Assembly: GCF_031085375.1 (NCBI RefSeq)
Contig: NZ_JAVCWF010000001.1
Location: 62,001 to 126,000 of the forward strand
DNA length: 64,000 nt
Reading direction: 5' to 3'
Origin: Lactiplantibacillus brownii
GTDB taxonomy: Bacteria; Bacillota; Bacilli; Lactobacillales; Lactobacillaceae
The notes under the pieces were generated by a model. It saw only the letters and a list, made by a program, of their open reading frames with translations. It had not been told where the DNA came from and ran no database searches. The translations under genes and the position numbers were made by a program. Positions 34,659 to 43,430 of this stretch are shown here, piece by piece (position 1 is the stretch's first letter; each line of letters opens with the position of its first letter).

Positions 34659-36284
34659 ATGAAAACAACCAAAAAATGGCTCAGTGGGTTAGGCTTGATT
34701 ACTTTAGGCTTAATGTTAGCAAGCTGTGGGAATCAGACCGGGTCGCAAGCTAAGAATAAAACATTAACGGTGACGGCATCACAAGCGATTGCGACGGCTA
34801 ATCCTAATAAAGCTGACGATATTGCCAGTCAGGCGGCTATTGCCCAGTTTATGGAAGGACTCTACACAACGACTCAAAAGGGTAAAGTTGTGCCTGCGAT
34901 TGCCACAAAAATTGTGAAGCCGACGAACGGTGGTAAGACTTATACTTTTACCCTCCGGCACAATGCGAAGTGGTCCAATGGTCAAAAAGTCACCGCAGCT
35001 GACTTTGTTTATTCATTACGACGGCAGGTTGATCCTAAGACCAAGTCGCAAGAAGTGGGACATGTGGCCGAAATCCAAAATGCAACAGCAATTACAGCGG
35101 GTAAAAAATCAGTTAAAACGTTGGGTGCTAAGGCTTTAGGTAAGTATAAATTGCAATTAACCTTGACTCAAAAGGTCCCTTATTTCAATTACCGTTTAGC
35201 CACCGAAATTTATCCTTTAAGTCAAAGCTTTACCGAAAAATATGGGAATAAATATGGTACTTCAGCCGCCAAGACATTGTCGAATGGCCCGTATGTTTTG
35301 AAGGGTTGGGATGGTACCGGCGATACTTGGAAGTATGTCAAGAATCCCTATTATTATGATCATGCCGATGTTGCCATCAAAAATGTGAAAGTTGAAACGG
35401 TTAAAACAAATAGTACCGCCCAGAACTTATTTGAAAGTAATGCCGTTCAAGTCACACAAATTACTGGGACTCAAGTTGCGAGTGCCAAACGAGGTGCCTT
35501 GAAGCACGATTTAACGATTACTAAGCTCAATCAGCTCTACTTTATGCCTTGGAATAATAAACGCACCGCAACTAAGAATGCTGATCTACGGCGAGCGGTC
35601 AGCTATGCTTTGAACCGTAACTCACTTGTGAAAGATGTTTTGAAAGATGGCTCAACGCCAGCGACGTCATTAGTGCCAACGGGAAATACTAAGAATCCAA
35701 GTACTGGTCAAGATTTCAATACCGATACCGGCAATTTATATTCTTATAGTCCAACCAAAGCCAAACAATACTGGCAAAAGGCGCAGGCCAGTCTAGGCAA
35801 GCACAAGCTGACGTTACAATTATTAACGAATGATAATGATGTGAATAAGTCTGTTGCCGAGTTTATTCAGGCGGCAATTGAAAAGAACCTCACCGGTGTC
35901 AAGGTTAATGTAAAGTCGGTGCCATTGACTAATGAAATCTCAACGTTAAGCAAAGGTAATTTTGATTTTGCAACCTTGGCTTGGTCAAGTGATTTCCAAG
36001 ATCCAATTGATTTCTTAAATAAAGCTTCAATCACAAATTCAGTTGATTTTGGCAAGTTTCAAGATGCTGATTATGAAAAGCTCATTACCACGATTACGGC
36101 TGGAACACAGTCCAAAACAACGCGATATCAGAGTATGCAACAAGCAGCTAAATTGGTTGCTGAAAAGCAGGGGGTCACGCCTTTATATCAAACCGCTGCG
36201 GCTCATTTGATCAGTAGTAAGGTCGGCGGCGTTCATTTTACCTTGTTACGGGACGCCTTGTATCGTTATGCGTATTGGAAATAA
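34659..36284 (+). CDS. Oligopeptide-binding lipoprotein (OppA family)
   Basis: This 541-residue protein begins with a signal peptide ending in the lipobox LASC (Cys near residue 23), so it is lipid-anchored outside the membrane. The SBP_bac_5 family motif is seen as HNAKWSNGQKVTAADFVYSLRR near residue 105. It should deliver peptides to an Opp-type importer encoded elsewhere. Twelve bases separate it from the C26 peptidase gene, so both depend on the T-box leader at 33625. It resembles the gene at 25467 along its full length, but that paralogue lacks the lipobox. A terminator follows. Confidence 0.93.
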   Translation: MKTTKKWLSGLGLITLGLMLASCGNQTGSQAKNKTLTVTASQAIATANPNKADDIASQAAIAQFMEGLYTTTQKGKVVPAIATKIVKPTNGGKTYTFTLRHNAKWSNGQKVTAADFVYSLRRQVDPKTKSQEVGHVAEIQNATAITAGKKSVKTLGAKALGKYKLQLTLTQKVPYFNYRLATEIYPLSQSFTEKYGNKYGTSAAKTLSNGPYVLKGWDGTGDTWKYVKNPYYYDHADVAIKNVKVETVKTNSTAQNLFESNAVQVTQITGTQVASAKRGALKHDLTITKLNQLYFMPWNNKRTATKNADLRRAVSYALNRNSLVKDVLKDGSTPATSLVPTGNTKNPSTGQDFNTDTGNLYSYSPTKAKQYWQKAQASLGKHKLTLQLLTNDNDVNKSVAEFIQAAIEKNLTGVKVNVKSVPLTNEISTLSKGNFDFATLAWSSDFQDPIDFLNKASITNSVDFGKFQDADYEKLITTITAGTQSKTTRYQSMQQAAKLVAEKQGVTPLYQTAAAHLISSKVGGVHFTLLRDALYRYAYWK

Positions 36285-36296
36285 TCAAGTTGTTCA

Positions 36297-36329
36297 AAAC
36301 GACTCTGACTACTAGCCAGAGTCGTTTTT
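36297..36329 (+). terminator. Intrinsic terminator after the peptide-binding gene
   Basis: AAAACGACTCTG (36297-36308) pairs with CAGAGTCGTTTTT (36317-36329). Confidence 0.85.
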
Positions 36330-36383
36330 GAGTTTAGGGTGTTTATTTTGATTCTAAACCAGTAGAATAAGACTTAACAAAAA

Positions 36384-36399
36384 TGTTTCACGTGAAACA
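36384..36399. other. parS site (ParB/Spo0J binding)
   Basis: An exact copy of TGTTTCACGTGAAACA, 45 bp before the flavoprotein start. Confidence 0.92.
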
Positions 36400-36443
36400 T
36401 CTGGATAACTTGATCGGATTTAGTGAAGAAATGGGGAGAAAAC

Positions 36444-37841
36444 ATGGCTAAGTTTCAATTTGAAGCAACCGCACCAACGGCTTTGAAGGATCAATATGAC
36501 GTGATCATTATCGGTTCTGGTAGTTCTGGATTAGTGAGTGCAATTCAAGCCCATGAGTTAGGCTTGAAACCACTTATTTTAGAAAAAATGCCCAAGATTG
36601 GCGGCAATACGACTCGCGCTTCATCGGGGATGAACGCGGCAGAAACATTCGTACAGCTTAAACACCACGTGGTCGATAGTTACGCTGACTTTTATCATGA
36701 AACATTCGTGGGCGGCGGTGAAAAAAACGATCCTGCGATGTTGGATTATTTTACCTCACACGGAGCCTTGGCAATTGATTGGTTAGCGGCTCATGGTATC
36801 GAATTGGACGACTTGACGATTACTGGTGGGATGCGGGTCAAGCGGACTCATCGACCAAGTAGTCTTGCGCCAATTGGGAGCTTTTTAGTCACAGAATTGT
36901 TGAAACTAGTGGCCGCGGACCAATTGCCATTGGTCACTAATGCGACCGTCACGCGACTGTTACAAACGGCTGGCAAAGTGACCGGCCTGACCGTTGAATT
37001 AGCCGATGGTCATCAGCGGCAAATAAGCGCACCGGCAGTCATTTTAGCGACCGGTGGTTTTGGCGCTAATCCTGAATTGATTGCTAAATATCGACCAGAC
37101 TTGAAGGGTTATCGAACCACCAATCAACCGGGTGCGACGGGTGATGGCATTAATTTGTCGACTCAAGTAGGGGCTGCTTTGGTTGACATGACTCAAATTC
37201 AAGTCCACCCAACGGTACAACAAGATACGGCGCATGCTTTTTTGATTGGTGAAGCTGTGCGTGGTGAAGGTGCTATTTTGGTTAATGCCATGGGTCAACG
37301 ATTTGTTAATGAATTGACAACGCGTAAAGCCGTTACTGCGGCTATTGATCAACTCCCAACGAAACACGCTTATTTGATCTTAGATCAAGCGGTTCGTGAC
37401 CGGGTCCCCGCCATCAACTTCTATGACTCAGTTGGCTTAGTGGTTACGGGGTCGAGTTTGGCTGAACTAGCTGAAAAAATTGATATGCCAAGTTCACAGC
37501 TGACTACAACGGTCGCCAAATGGAATCAAGCCGTTACGGCACAAGCTGATACTGAATTCGGTCGGACGACTGGGATGGCCCATGGCTTAGCCAAGGGACC
37601 ATTTTATGCCATTCATATTGCCCCCGCGGTCCATTACACGATGGGTGGTGTCAAAGTTAAGCCCACGACGCAAGTGGTTTCCACAACAGATCAGGTTATT
37701 CCTGGGCTATATGCCGCTGGTGAAATTGCTGGTGGGCTACATGGTAATAACCGAATCGGGGGTAATTCCATTGCTGAGACGGTTGTCTTCGGACGTCAAG
37801 CTGGGCAACAAGTTTATCGTTATTTATCGACATTAAAATAG
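36444..37841 (+). CDS. Fumarate reductase / flavocytochrome c-like FAD-binding protein
   Basis: This 465-residue flavoprotein has the dinucleotide-binding start YDVIIIGSGSSGLVSAIQA, the succinate dehydrogenase/fumarate reductase-type core with QVHPT, VRGEGAILVNAMGQRFVNE, and a C-terminal GLYAAGEIAGGLHGNNRIGGNS. It lacks the N-terminal FMN-binding or heme domain found in longer relatives. Such enzymes reduce fumarate or related 2-enoates, using electrons from a separate flavin donor, and serve as an electron sink in fermenting lactobacilli. The ATG at 36444 follows GGGGAG. It is monocistronic with a terminator after it. The substrate is inferred from family only. Confidence 0.87.
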   Translation: MAKFQFEATAPTALKDQYDVIIIGSGSSGLVSAIQAHELGLKPLILEKMPKIGGNTTRASSGMNAAETFVQLKHHVVDSYADFYHETFVGGGEKNDPAMLDYFTSHGALAIDWLAAHGIELDDLTITGGMRVKRTHRPSSLAPIGSFLVTELLKLVAADQLPLVTNATVTRLLQTAGKVTGLTVELADGHQRQISAPAVILATGGFGANPELIAKYRPDLKGYRTTNQPGATGDGINLSTQVGAALVDMTQIQVHPTVQQDTAHAFLIGEAVRGEGAILVNAMGQRFVNELTTRKAVTAAIDQLPTKHAYLILDQAVRDRVPAINFYDSVGLVVTGSSLAELAEKIDMPSSQLTTTVAKWNQAVTAQADTEFGRTTGMAHGLAKGPFYAIHIAPAVHYTMGGVKVKPTTQVVSTTDQVIPGLYAAGEIAGGLHGNNRIGGNSIAETVVFGRQAGQQVYRYLSTLK

Positions 37842-37880
37842 TGTCAACTAAAGTTAAAAATTCTGAATAAAATCAAGAAA

Positions 37881-37911
37881 AAATCCGACAAGGCAATCTG
37901 TCGGATTTTTT
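37881..37911 (+). terminator. Intrinsic terminator after the flavoprotein gene
   Basis: AAATCCGACA (37881-37890) pairs with TGTCGGATTT (37899-37908), with a T-run to 37911. Confidence 0.88.
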
Positions 37912-37943
37912 AGCCTCGTTTTTTTATGATACCTGAGAAGGCT

Positions 37944-37972
37944 TTCATTATCTGACAAAAGTAGGCTATAAT
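37944..37972 (+). promoter_or_regulatory. Promoter of the HIRAN gene
   Basis: TTCATT (37944-37949), 17 bp, TATAAT (37967-37972); the gene starts 30 bp downstream behind AAGGGGGTGG. Confidence 0.5.
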
Positions 37973-38002
37973 TAACCATAAATACAAGGGGGTGGGGCGG
38001 TC

Positions 38003-39598
38003 ATGAAATTAACCATCGGGTCGCAGGTTTTACTACAATCGGGAGTCCGATATCAAGTTTTGGCGATCATTGATCAAGGACAACACTGTTTAGCCAAACA
38101 ATTACAAACGGATGCTTTAGTGGAAGTTATTGAAACAGCTGAAATTGTTCAGATAGCTGAACTTGAGCCAACTAACTCACCGGCGATTACTGATCAAGTA
38201 TTGGCGACGGTGACGGTTGTGGGTGAACACTATGTATCTGATATTCAAGCCACCCTGGCCGACTTAGCGGACGGGATGACCGTTTTATTGCAACGGGAGG
38301 CTAATAACCAATATGATGAGCAGGCGATCTCCGTTTGGACACTTGGACATGCTCGATTAGGTTATCTGTCACGTCACCAGAACACTCCTTACGCACAACT
38401 CTTAGATCAAGGCGCCTACTTGTACGGTAAGGTTAGTCAGTTAGATCAGGATGAGCAAAAATTAAAAGTATGCTTATTTCGGGTGATGGGAGTTGCTGAG
38501 ACGCCTGCGCTACAGATTCAGCAACGACTAGCACAGGTTAGGACTACCAGTCCAGCGGCGTTACCTAAGCAGTTATTGATGACACCACTGGGTAATTTAA
38601 TCGTTAAGAGTAACGGTCGACCACTTAATTACCAGCTCACCCCACTCACCCCGTGGCTAACGCCAGATGATCAATTGACGGTCACCCAACGCTATTTGGT
38701 CACGCCAGAATGGTCGGAAGTAACAGATCAAAGCTTAGTTACCTGTGAATTGAGTGCAGAAACCAGCGTCATCGAAACTTGGCAGAATGCTACGGAGCAA
38801 GCGGTGGTGTTGGCAAACTCGGATAGTTTTTATGTGGTTGGCCTGAGTGCGAAAACCTATTTGGCTGCCAATGATAACTTTATTGCGGATACCACGCAAC
38901 CAAGAGCTTTTTATCGTGTCAATCAGGTGGCGGCCCATCAAACGGCTAGCTTTGTCGTTAGTTGGTTATCATTTGGGGCTGTACAAGTCAAAGCAGCGAT
39001 GCAGCAGGCACTACATTACCCGAGTGCCAATGTTTGGTTGCCATACACCGCGCAAGCGGCTAATCAACAGCAGCTCAGTTTAACGCGAGAGGAACTGGCG
39101 ACATTAGTCGTTTCGCCGTTGCCTAATTACCCGGGTGGACGGGAATTAGCCCCAAGTATTAGTGATTTAACCCTCGCGAAAATACGAGCCGTTTTGGGTG
39201 ACCGAGCTTATCATGCTTTGGCAAGTTATCGGGAGCGGGTACAATTAGTTGCCGGCAGTCTCGATGATGTGGCTCCCAACTTACTACAAACGATTATTCA
39301 TGCGACAATATATCATGAAATTAGTACCTTGCGTTATTTTTCACCCGACCAAGGCATCATCAGTTTGCCAGTCTATCCTTGTCAGCTGTTCAGTGAGCCA
39401 TTAGGGCAACACGAGACCAAGCAAATTGGTTGGCTAGCTTTCTATAATTTTGACAGTTTTGGGCTACAACAAGTTCCCTTGACCGCAATTTCGAGTTTGG
39501 CGATTATTGATAATCCAGAACATCCGCAGCGTCTGCAACCAGACGATGAACTGGATTGGTTAAGCCTATTCCTAAATAGTTGGAATGATGTAGACTAA
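38003..39598 (+). CDS. HIRAN-domain protein of unknown function
   Basis: In this 531-residue protein, residues about 70-155 fit a HIRAN domain: VVGEHYVSDIQATLADLADG, VLLQREANNQYDEQAISVW, GHARLGYLSRHQN. HIRAN domains bind DNA ends or damaged DNA, often attached to helicases or nucleases. Here no helicase or nuclease motif is visible; the remaining 370 residues are unfamiliar, rich in Gln and Leu, with no membrane segment. The gene is monocistronic with its own promoter and a terminator shared with the convergent Nudix gene. The HIRAN call comes from pattern recognition and should be checked by a profile search. Confidence 0.65.
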   Translation: MKLTIGSQVLLQSGVRYQVLAIIDQGQHCLAKQLQTDALVEVIETAEIVQIAELEPTNSPAITDQVLATVTVVGEHYVSDIQATLADLADGMTVLLQREANNQYDEQAISVWTLGHARLGYLSRHQNTPYAQLLDQGAYLYGKVSQLDQDEQKLKVCLFRVMGVAETPALQIQQRLAQVRTTSPAALPKQLLMTPLGNLIVKSNGRPLNYQLTPLTPWLTPDDQLTVTQRYLVTPEWSEVTDQSLVTCELSAETSVIETWQNATEQAVVLANSDSFYVVGLSAKTYLAANDNFIADTTQPRAFYRVNQVAAHQTASFVVSWLSFGAVQVKAAMQQALHYPSANVWLPYTAQAANQQQLSLTREELATLVVSPLPNYPGGRELAPSISDLTLAKIRAVLGDRAYHALASYRERVQLVAGSLDDVAPNLLQTIIHATIYHEISTLRYFSPDQGIISLPVYPCQLFSEPLGQHETKQIGWLAFYNFDSFGLQQVPLTAISSLAIIDNPEHPQRLQPDDELDWLSLFLNSWNDVD

Positions 39599-39609
39599 TT
39601 GGTCAAAAT

Positions 39610-39643
39610 AAAAAGGTGGTGACCATCGTGGACACTACCTTTT
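39610..39643. terminator. Bidirectional terminator between HIRAN and Nudix genes
   Basis: AAAAAGGTGGTG..CCA (from 39609) pairs with TGG..CACTACCTTTTTT (to 39644), with A- and T-runs on either side. Confidence 0.75.
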
Positions 39644-39650
39644 TTCATTT

Positions 39651-40106
39651 TTAGCGATTAAGAAATGCTTTTGCCGCAACGAGGGTGTCGGCAGTTTGTT
39701 GGTTGAGTAAAGGTGGCAAGTGGTCAAAATCAAAGTAGTCTAATCGGATGGTTTCATCCGTTGCTTGGGCTAATTGATGACCGCCCACGGCTTCAACTAA
39801 GAAGAGCTCTGTAATGGTCTGAACCACATCACCGTTAGGGTAGGTCGTCTCACCCTGATCAAAAATACCGATGGGGGCGACAATTTTAACGTCGATGCCG
39901 CTGTCTTCTTTGTATTCACGAATACAAGCAGTCGCATAGGTTTCGCCATATTCCAAGTAGCCACCCGGTAAACTCCAGTTATGCGTGTCCGTTCTGAGAT
40001 TCAGCAAAACTTGCTGTTGATCGTTGACTAAAATACCGGCCGCCGTATTTAAAATCAACGGTTTGTGACCAACTAACGCGCGTAGTTCTTTAATATAATT
40101 TGCCAT
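39651..40106 (-). CDS. Nudix hydrolase
   Basis: This 151-residue hydrolase has a near-complete Nudix box, GGYLEYGETYATACIREYKEDSGI (split here as GGYLEYGETYATAC then IREYKEDSGI), in which the usual REhxEE reads REYKED. It hydrolyses nucleoside diphosphates linked to another moiety, possibly as housekeeping of oxidised nucleotides or sugar nucleotides. The ATG at 40106 (MANYIKEL) is preferred over an upstream start because GAGG precedes it. It is divergent from the amino acid permease at 40335. Confidence 0.85.
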   Translation of the reverse strand: MANYIKELRALVGHKPLILNTAAGILVNDQQQVLLNLRTDTHNWSLPGGYLEYGETYATACIREYKEDSGIDVKIVAPIGIFDQGETTYPNGDVVQTITELFLVEAVGGHQLAQATDETIRLDYFDFDHLPPLLNQQTADTLVAAKAFLNR

Positions 40107-40334
40107 TGAACGTAACCTCACTTCTTTTATTTTCTATAGTATAACGGTTACTTTAGTGTAAAGATATGTTGACGAACTTCTACTCATAGCCGTGTAACGC
40201 CGGTGAGTCCTGACTTTAACTGGGTTTATTAGAAAATTATCATTTGCACCACAGTGAAATTTTAGCTAAGATGAAAGTTATAACTTGCGAGTGGTTGCAA
40301 GTCGTTCTTTGAATTAATGAAAAGAGAGAAAGTT

Positions 40335-41696
40335 ATGCAGAGAAAATTAAGTACGGGCCAAATGCAGATGATTGCATTGGGTGGCACAATTGGGGTGGGC
40401 CTATTTATGGGGTCTAGCTCGACCATCAAGTGGACCGGACCGTCAGTTTTGATTGCGTACATCGTTTCGGGGGCATTTTTATACTTGATCATGCGAGCTT
40501 TGGGTGAAATGTTATATGTTGATCCCAATACCGGCTCGTTTGCAAAGTTTGCTTCAGAATATATTCACCCAGTGTTTGGCTATTTAACGGCGTGGAGTAA
40601 TATTTTCCAATTTGTCGTTGTCGGGATGAGTGAAATGATTGCGCTGGGCGGCTATTGCCGTTACTGGTGGCCAAATTTGCCAGACTGGATTCCGGGACTG
40701 ATTGCGATCGTCTTCTTAGCGGTGGCTAATCTTATTTCCGTGAAAATGTTTGGGACGCTAGAGACCTGGTTTTCGCTGATCAAAGTTGTCACGATTATCT
40801 TAATGATCATTGCTGGTCTAGGGTTGATCCTGTTTGGTTTTGGTAATCACGGTCAGCCGATTGGGATCAGTAATTTATGGTCGCATGGCGGCTTCTTTAC
40901 GGGTGGTGTGAAAGGATTTGTGTTTGCACTAGCAATTGTGTTGGCTTCCTATCAAGGCATTGAGTTAATTGGTGTGACGGCAGGAGAAGCCGAGAACCCG
41001 CAGAGTACGTTGGTCAAAGCGATTCGATCGACGGTTGCGCGTATCCTGATTTTTTATGTTGGGGCAATTTTTGTGATTGTGAGCATTTACCCCTGGGATA
41101 AGCTCAGTCAGATTGGCTCGCCATTCGTGCAGACGTTTGCGAAGATTGGGATTACCGCGGCAGCGTCTATTATTAATTTCGTCGTGATCACAGCGTCGCT
41201 ATCAGGGACCAATTCTGGTATTTATAGTGCGAGTCGGATGACGTATACCTTAGCTGAAAATAAGCAGTTACCACACCGAATGACGTTGTTAAATCGGCAT
41301 GGCGTGCCCTTTTATGCGGTGATCGCAATTTCAACTGGAATTTTGATTGGGGTCGTTTTGAACGTTATTTTACCAATTTTCTTTAAGGATGCCAGTGAGA
41401 TTTTCGTGATGGTTTACAGTTCCAGCGTGCTACCAGGGATGGTGCCGTGGGTTGTAATTTTGATCAGTCAAATTGAGTTCCGTAAGCAAAATGTGGCTAA
41501 AATGGCAGATCATCCCTTTAAAATGCCGCTATCACCTTATTCGAACTATTTGACCTTAGCCTTTTTGGCCTTGACATTAGTTTTTATGTTCGTTAATCCA
41601 GAAACACGCTATTCAATTTTAGTTGGCGTGGTCTTCTTAGCGGTGATGACGGTCATTTATTTCCACAAATATCGCCAACCTAAAACCAATGATTAG
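40335..41696 (+). CDS. Amino acid permease (APC superfamily)
   Basis: This 453-residue, 12-helix transporter starts with the amino acid transporter signature RKLSTGQMQMIALGGTIGVGLFMGS and continues with SFAKFASEYIHPVFGYLTAW and the GTNSGIYSASRMTYTLAENKQLP block near residue 290, typical of the AAT family (proline, GABA, aromatic or histidine permeases). It works as a proton symporter in the cytoplasmic membrane. The ATG at 40335 follows AGAGAAAG. It is monocistronic. The particular amino acid cannot be deduced. Confidence 0.9.
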   Translation: MQRKLSTGQMQMIALGGTIGVGLFMGSSSTIKWTGPSVLIAYIVSGAFLYLIMRALGEMLYVDPNTGSFAKFASEYIHPVFGYLTAWSNIFQFVVVGMSEMIALGGYCRYWWPNLPDWIPGLIAIVFLAVANLISVKMFGTLETWFSLIKVVTIILMIIAGLGLILFGFGNHGQPIGISNLWSHGGFFTGGVKGFVFALAIVLASYQGIELIGVTAGEAENPQSTLVKAIRSTVARILIFYVGAIFVIVSIYPWDKLSQIGSPFVQTFAKIGITAAASIINFVVITASLSGTNSGIYSASRMTYTLAENKQLPHRMTLLNRHGVPFYAVIAISTGILIGVVLNVILPIFFKDASEIFVMVYSSSVLPGMVPWVVILISQIEFRKQNVAKMADHPFKMPLSPYSNYLTLAFLALTLVFMFVNPETRYSILVGVVFLAVMTVIYFHKYRQPKTND

Positions 41697-41714
41697 TTAA
41701 TGGTTGGCAAACTG

Positions 41715-41748
41715 AAAAGTTTGGACGCTCGTTGTCCAAGCTTTTTCT
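41715..41748 (+). terminator. Intrinsic terminator after the permease
   Basis: TTGGAC pairs with GTCCAA across GCTCGTT, extended by flanking AGT/GC bases and followed by TTTTTCTTT. Confidence 0.65.
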
Positions 41749-41803
41749 TTCGAGAAAATTTGCGTTAAAATGGGTTATTACTTCTATTCGGAGGACAGCT
41801 AAA

Positions 41804-42478
41804 ATGGTTAAACAAGGGCATTATGCCAAATCAAGCCGGCGTCAGCGGGTGAAACGACTACGGCAACATCACCAAGCGCAAGCCGATCATGTCATTGATC
41901 CGAAGACTGTCACCACATTCTTACTAGTGCGCTACCAATTAACACAAGGGAAACAGCAACGACCGGTCGTACGGAAGACCATGCAACACTTTTTAACACA
42001 ATGGTTAGCGGTCGCGACGACGCAAGTGGACAATCGTTGGGCATTAATGACGGTGACTCAGCAGACCTTACAACAATTTAATTTACAATTACCTTGGCAA
42101 GGCTATGCGATTATTGATCAAAATTGGGACGAGTTCCAGCACTTTTTGGTAAAAGAAGTTCCAGCTGTGCCATTACAATCCCGTCTACAGGTTACTAATC
42201 AAATCACTGCGTCGCGATGGCGAGAACGGTTAAGCCAGCAATTAGCGGTCAATAGTTTGTTAGGATTGTTCGGGCAGAATCAGCAGCAGCTGGCGCAGAT
42301 CACAACGGCTCAGGTTGCTGATTTGCAGGCGAGCTTGGTAACGGCGCAAAAGATTGATTGGGGAAAAGTTGCTCAATTATTGACGCCATTTGCTGACAAA
42401 GCGCTAGCCACTACGGATGCGGCAGCGACAACTTGGCTAACACAATTAACTAAAATGGTACCAACTGATTTTGACTAA
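41804..42478 (+). CDS. Hypothetical protein (224 aa), very basic N-terminus
   Basis: I do not recognise this protein. It begins MVKQGHYAKSSRRQRVKRLRQHHQ, a strongly basic, possibly nucleic-acid-binding tail, followed by a Gln-rich, Trp-containing helical body (LQLPWQGYAIIDQNWDEFQHF) and no membrane segment. The ATG at 41804 is preceded by GGAGGACA, which decides the start. It lies 32 bp before an alpha/beta hydrolase gene in the same direction and may be co-transcribed with it. Confidence 0.6.
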   Translation: MVKQGHYAKSSRRQRVKRLRQHHQAQADHVIDPKTVTTFLLVRYQLTQGKQQRPVVRKTMQHFLTQWLAVATTQVDNRWALMTVTQQTLQQFNLQLPWQGYAIIDQNWDEFQHFLVKEVPAVPLQSRLQVTNQITASRWRERLSQQLAVNSLLGLFGQNQQQLAQITTAQVADLQASLVTAQKIDWGKVAQLLTPFADKALATTDAAATTWLTQLTKMVPTDFD

Positions 42479-42510
42479 TTAGTCAATTCACGAAAGGAAC
42501 GTGTCCGCTC

Positions 42511-43296
42511 ATGCGATTCATCACTTCAGACCGGGTGACTTTGGTGTACTCGGATCACGGCCAAGGACCAGCTGTGGTGCTATTAGCTGGTTTCGGTTTG
42601 GCGAAAGAAATTTGGCGTGCCCAAATCCCGGTACTAGTCGCGGCAGGTTATCGCGTGATTAATCTTGATAGTCGTGGTCAAGGCCAGTCACAACGGACGC
42701 AGACCGGGCAATCGTTGAAGCGCCGAGCCCGAGACGCACATGAACTGATGACGTTTTTAGGGCTTCAACGTCCCGTTCTAGTGGGTCATTCACTCGGTGC
42801 GGCAACTTGGTTTGCATTTATTGCCGAATTTGGTGATCAAGAGGTGCGGGCCATCGTGGATGTTGATCAACCGCCAAGATTATTACCAGCACCAGGTTGG
42901 TCAACGGGACTTAAACCACTCGTTTGGTCAAAATTACCTCGCTATTGGCAGCGGCCGCTGGGCTATGCCGCTTTTAAGGCTATTGATGACGATACCGCTG
43001 CCTTAATTGACGCAACCGAAATAGTCGCGCCATTTTCTTCGCTATCGTTGTTACCACTTTTAATTGATCATTTAGACCATGACTGGCGCCAAGTCGTGCG
43101 TCAATTACAGGTGCCACTCTTGATTATTGCAGGTGCTGAATCCCCATTATTCAAGCCTGAGTTTGCAGCGATCACGGCGCAAATGACTGCGGCGGGGACT
43201 AGTGTTGTGATTCCACAAGCTGGTCATTTAGTGATGGCTGAACAAGCGACCGAATTTAACCGCATATTGCTCACATTTTTAACCAATTTATTGTAA
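42511..43296 (+). CDS. Alpha/beta hydrolase
   Basis: This 261-residue hydrolase has LLAGFGLAKEIWR as the oxyanion region, the nucleophile elbow VGHSLGAATW (Ser near residue 94), an Asp-equivalent region IIAGAESPLFKPE, and a C-terminal His in PQAGHLVMAEQ. It is cytoplasmic (no signal peptide). It could be an esterase, lactonase or haloperoxidase-like enzyme; the sequence does not decide. It follows the hypothetical gene by 32 bp and ends at a terminator-like hairpin (CTGGGTCAT/ATGATTCAG plus T-run at 43303-43328). Confidence 0.82.
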   Translation: MRFITSDRVTLVYSDHGQGPAVVLLAGFGLAKEIWRAQIPVLVAAGYRVINLDSRGQGQSQRTQTGQSLKRRARDAHELMTFLGLQRPVLVGHSLGAATWFAFIAEFGDQEVRAIVDVDQPPRLLPAPGWSTGLKPLVWSKLPRYWQRPLGYAAFKAIDDDTAALIDATEIVAPFSSLSLLPLLIDHLDHDWRQVVRQLQVPLLIIAGAESPLFKPEFAAITAQMTAAGTSVVIPQAGHLVMAEQATEFNRILLTFLTNLL

Positions 43297-43302
43297 ATTA
43301 GC

Positions 43303-43328
43303 TGGGTCATTAAATGATTCAGTTTTTT
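43303..43328 (+). terminator. Intrinsic terminator after the alpha/beta hydrolase
   Basis: CTGGGTCAT pairs with ATGATTCAG (one G-U) across TAA, followed by seven T. Confidence 0.75.
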
Positions 43329-43430
43329 TATTGGCGTTTAGTTGTATTTGTTAACTAAATATGTAATAATTTATTCGAATATATTTTAATAATTAGTTAG
43401 GCAAAAATGAGTTCTAAATGGGGGCAGCTT

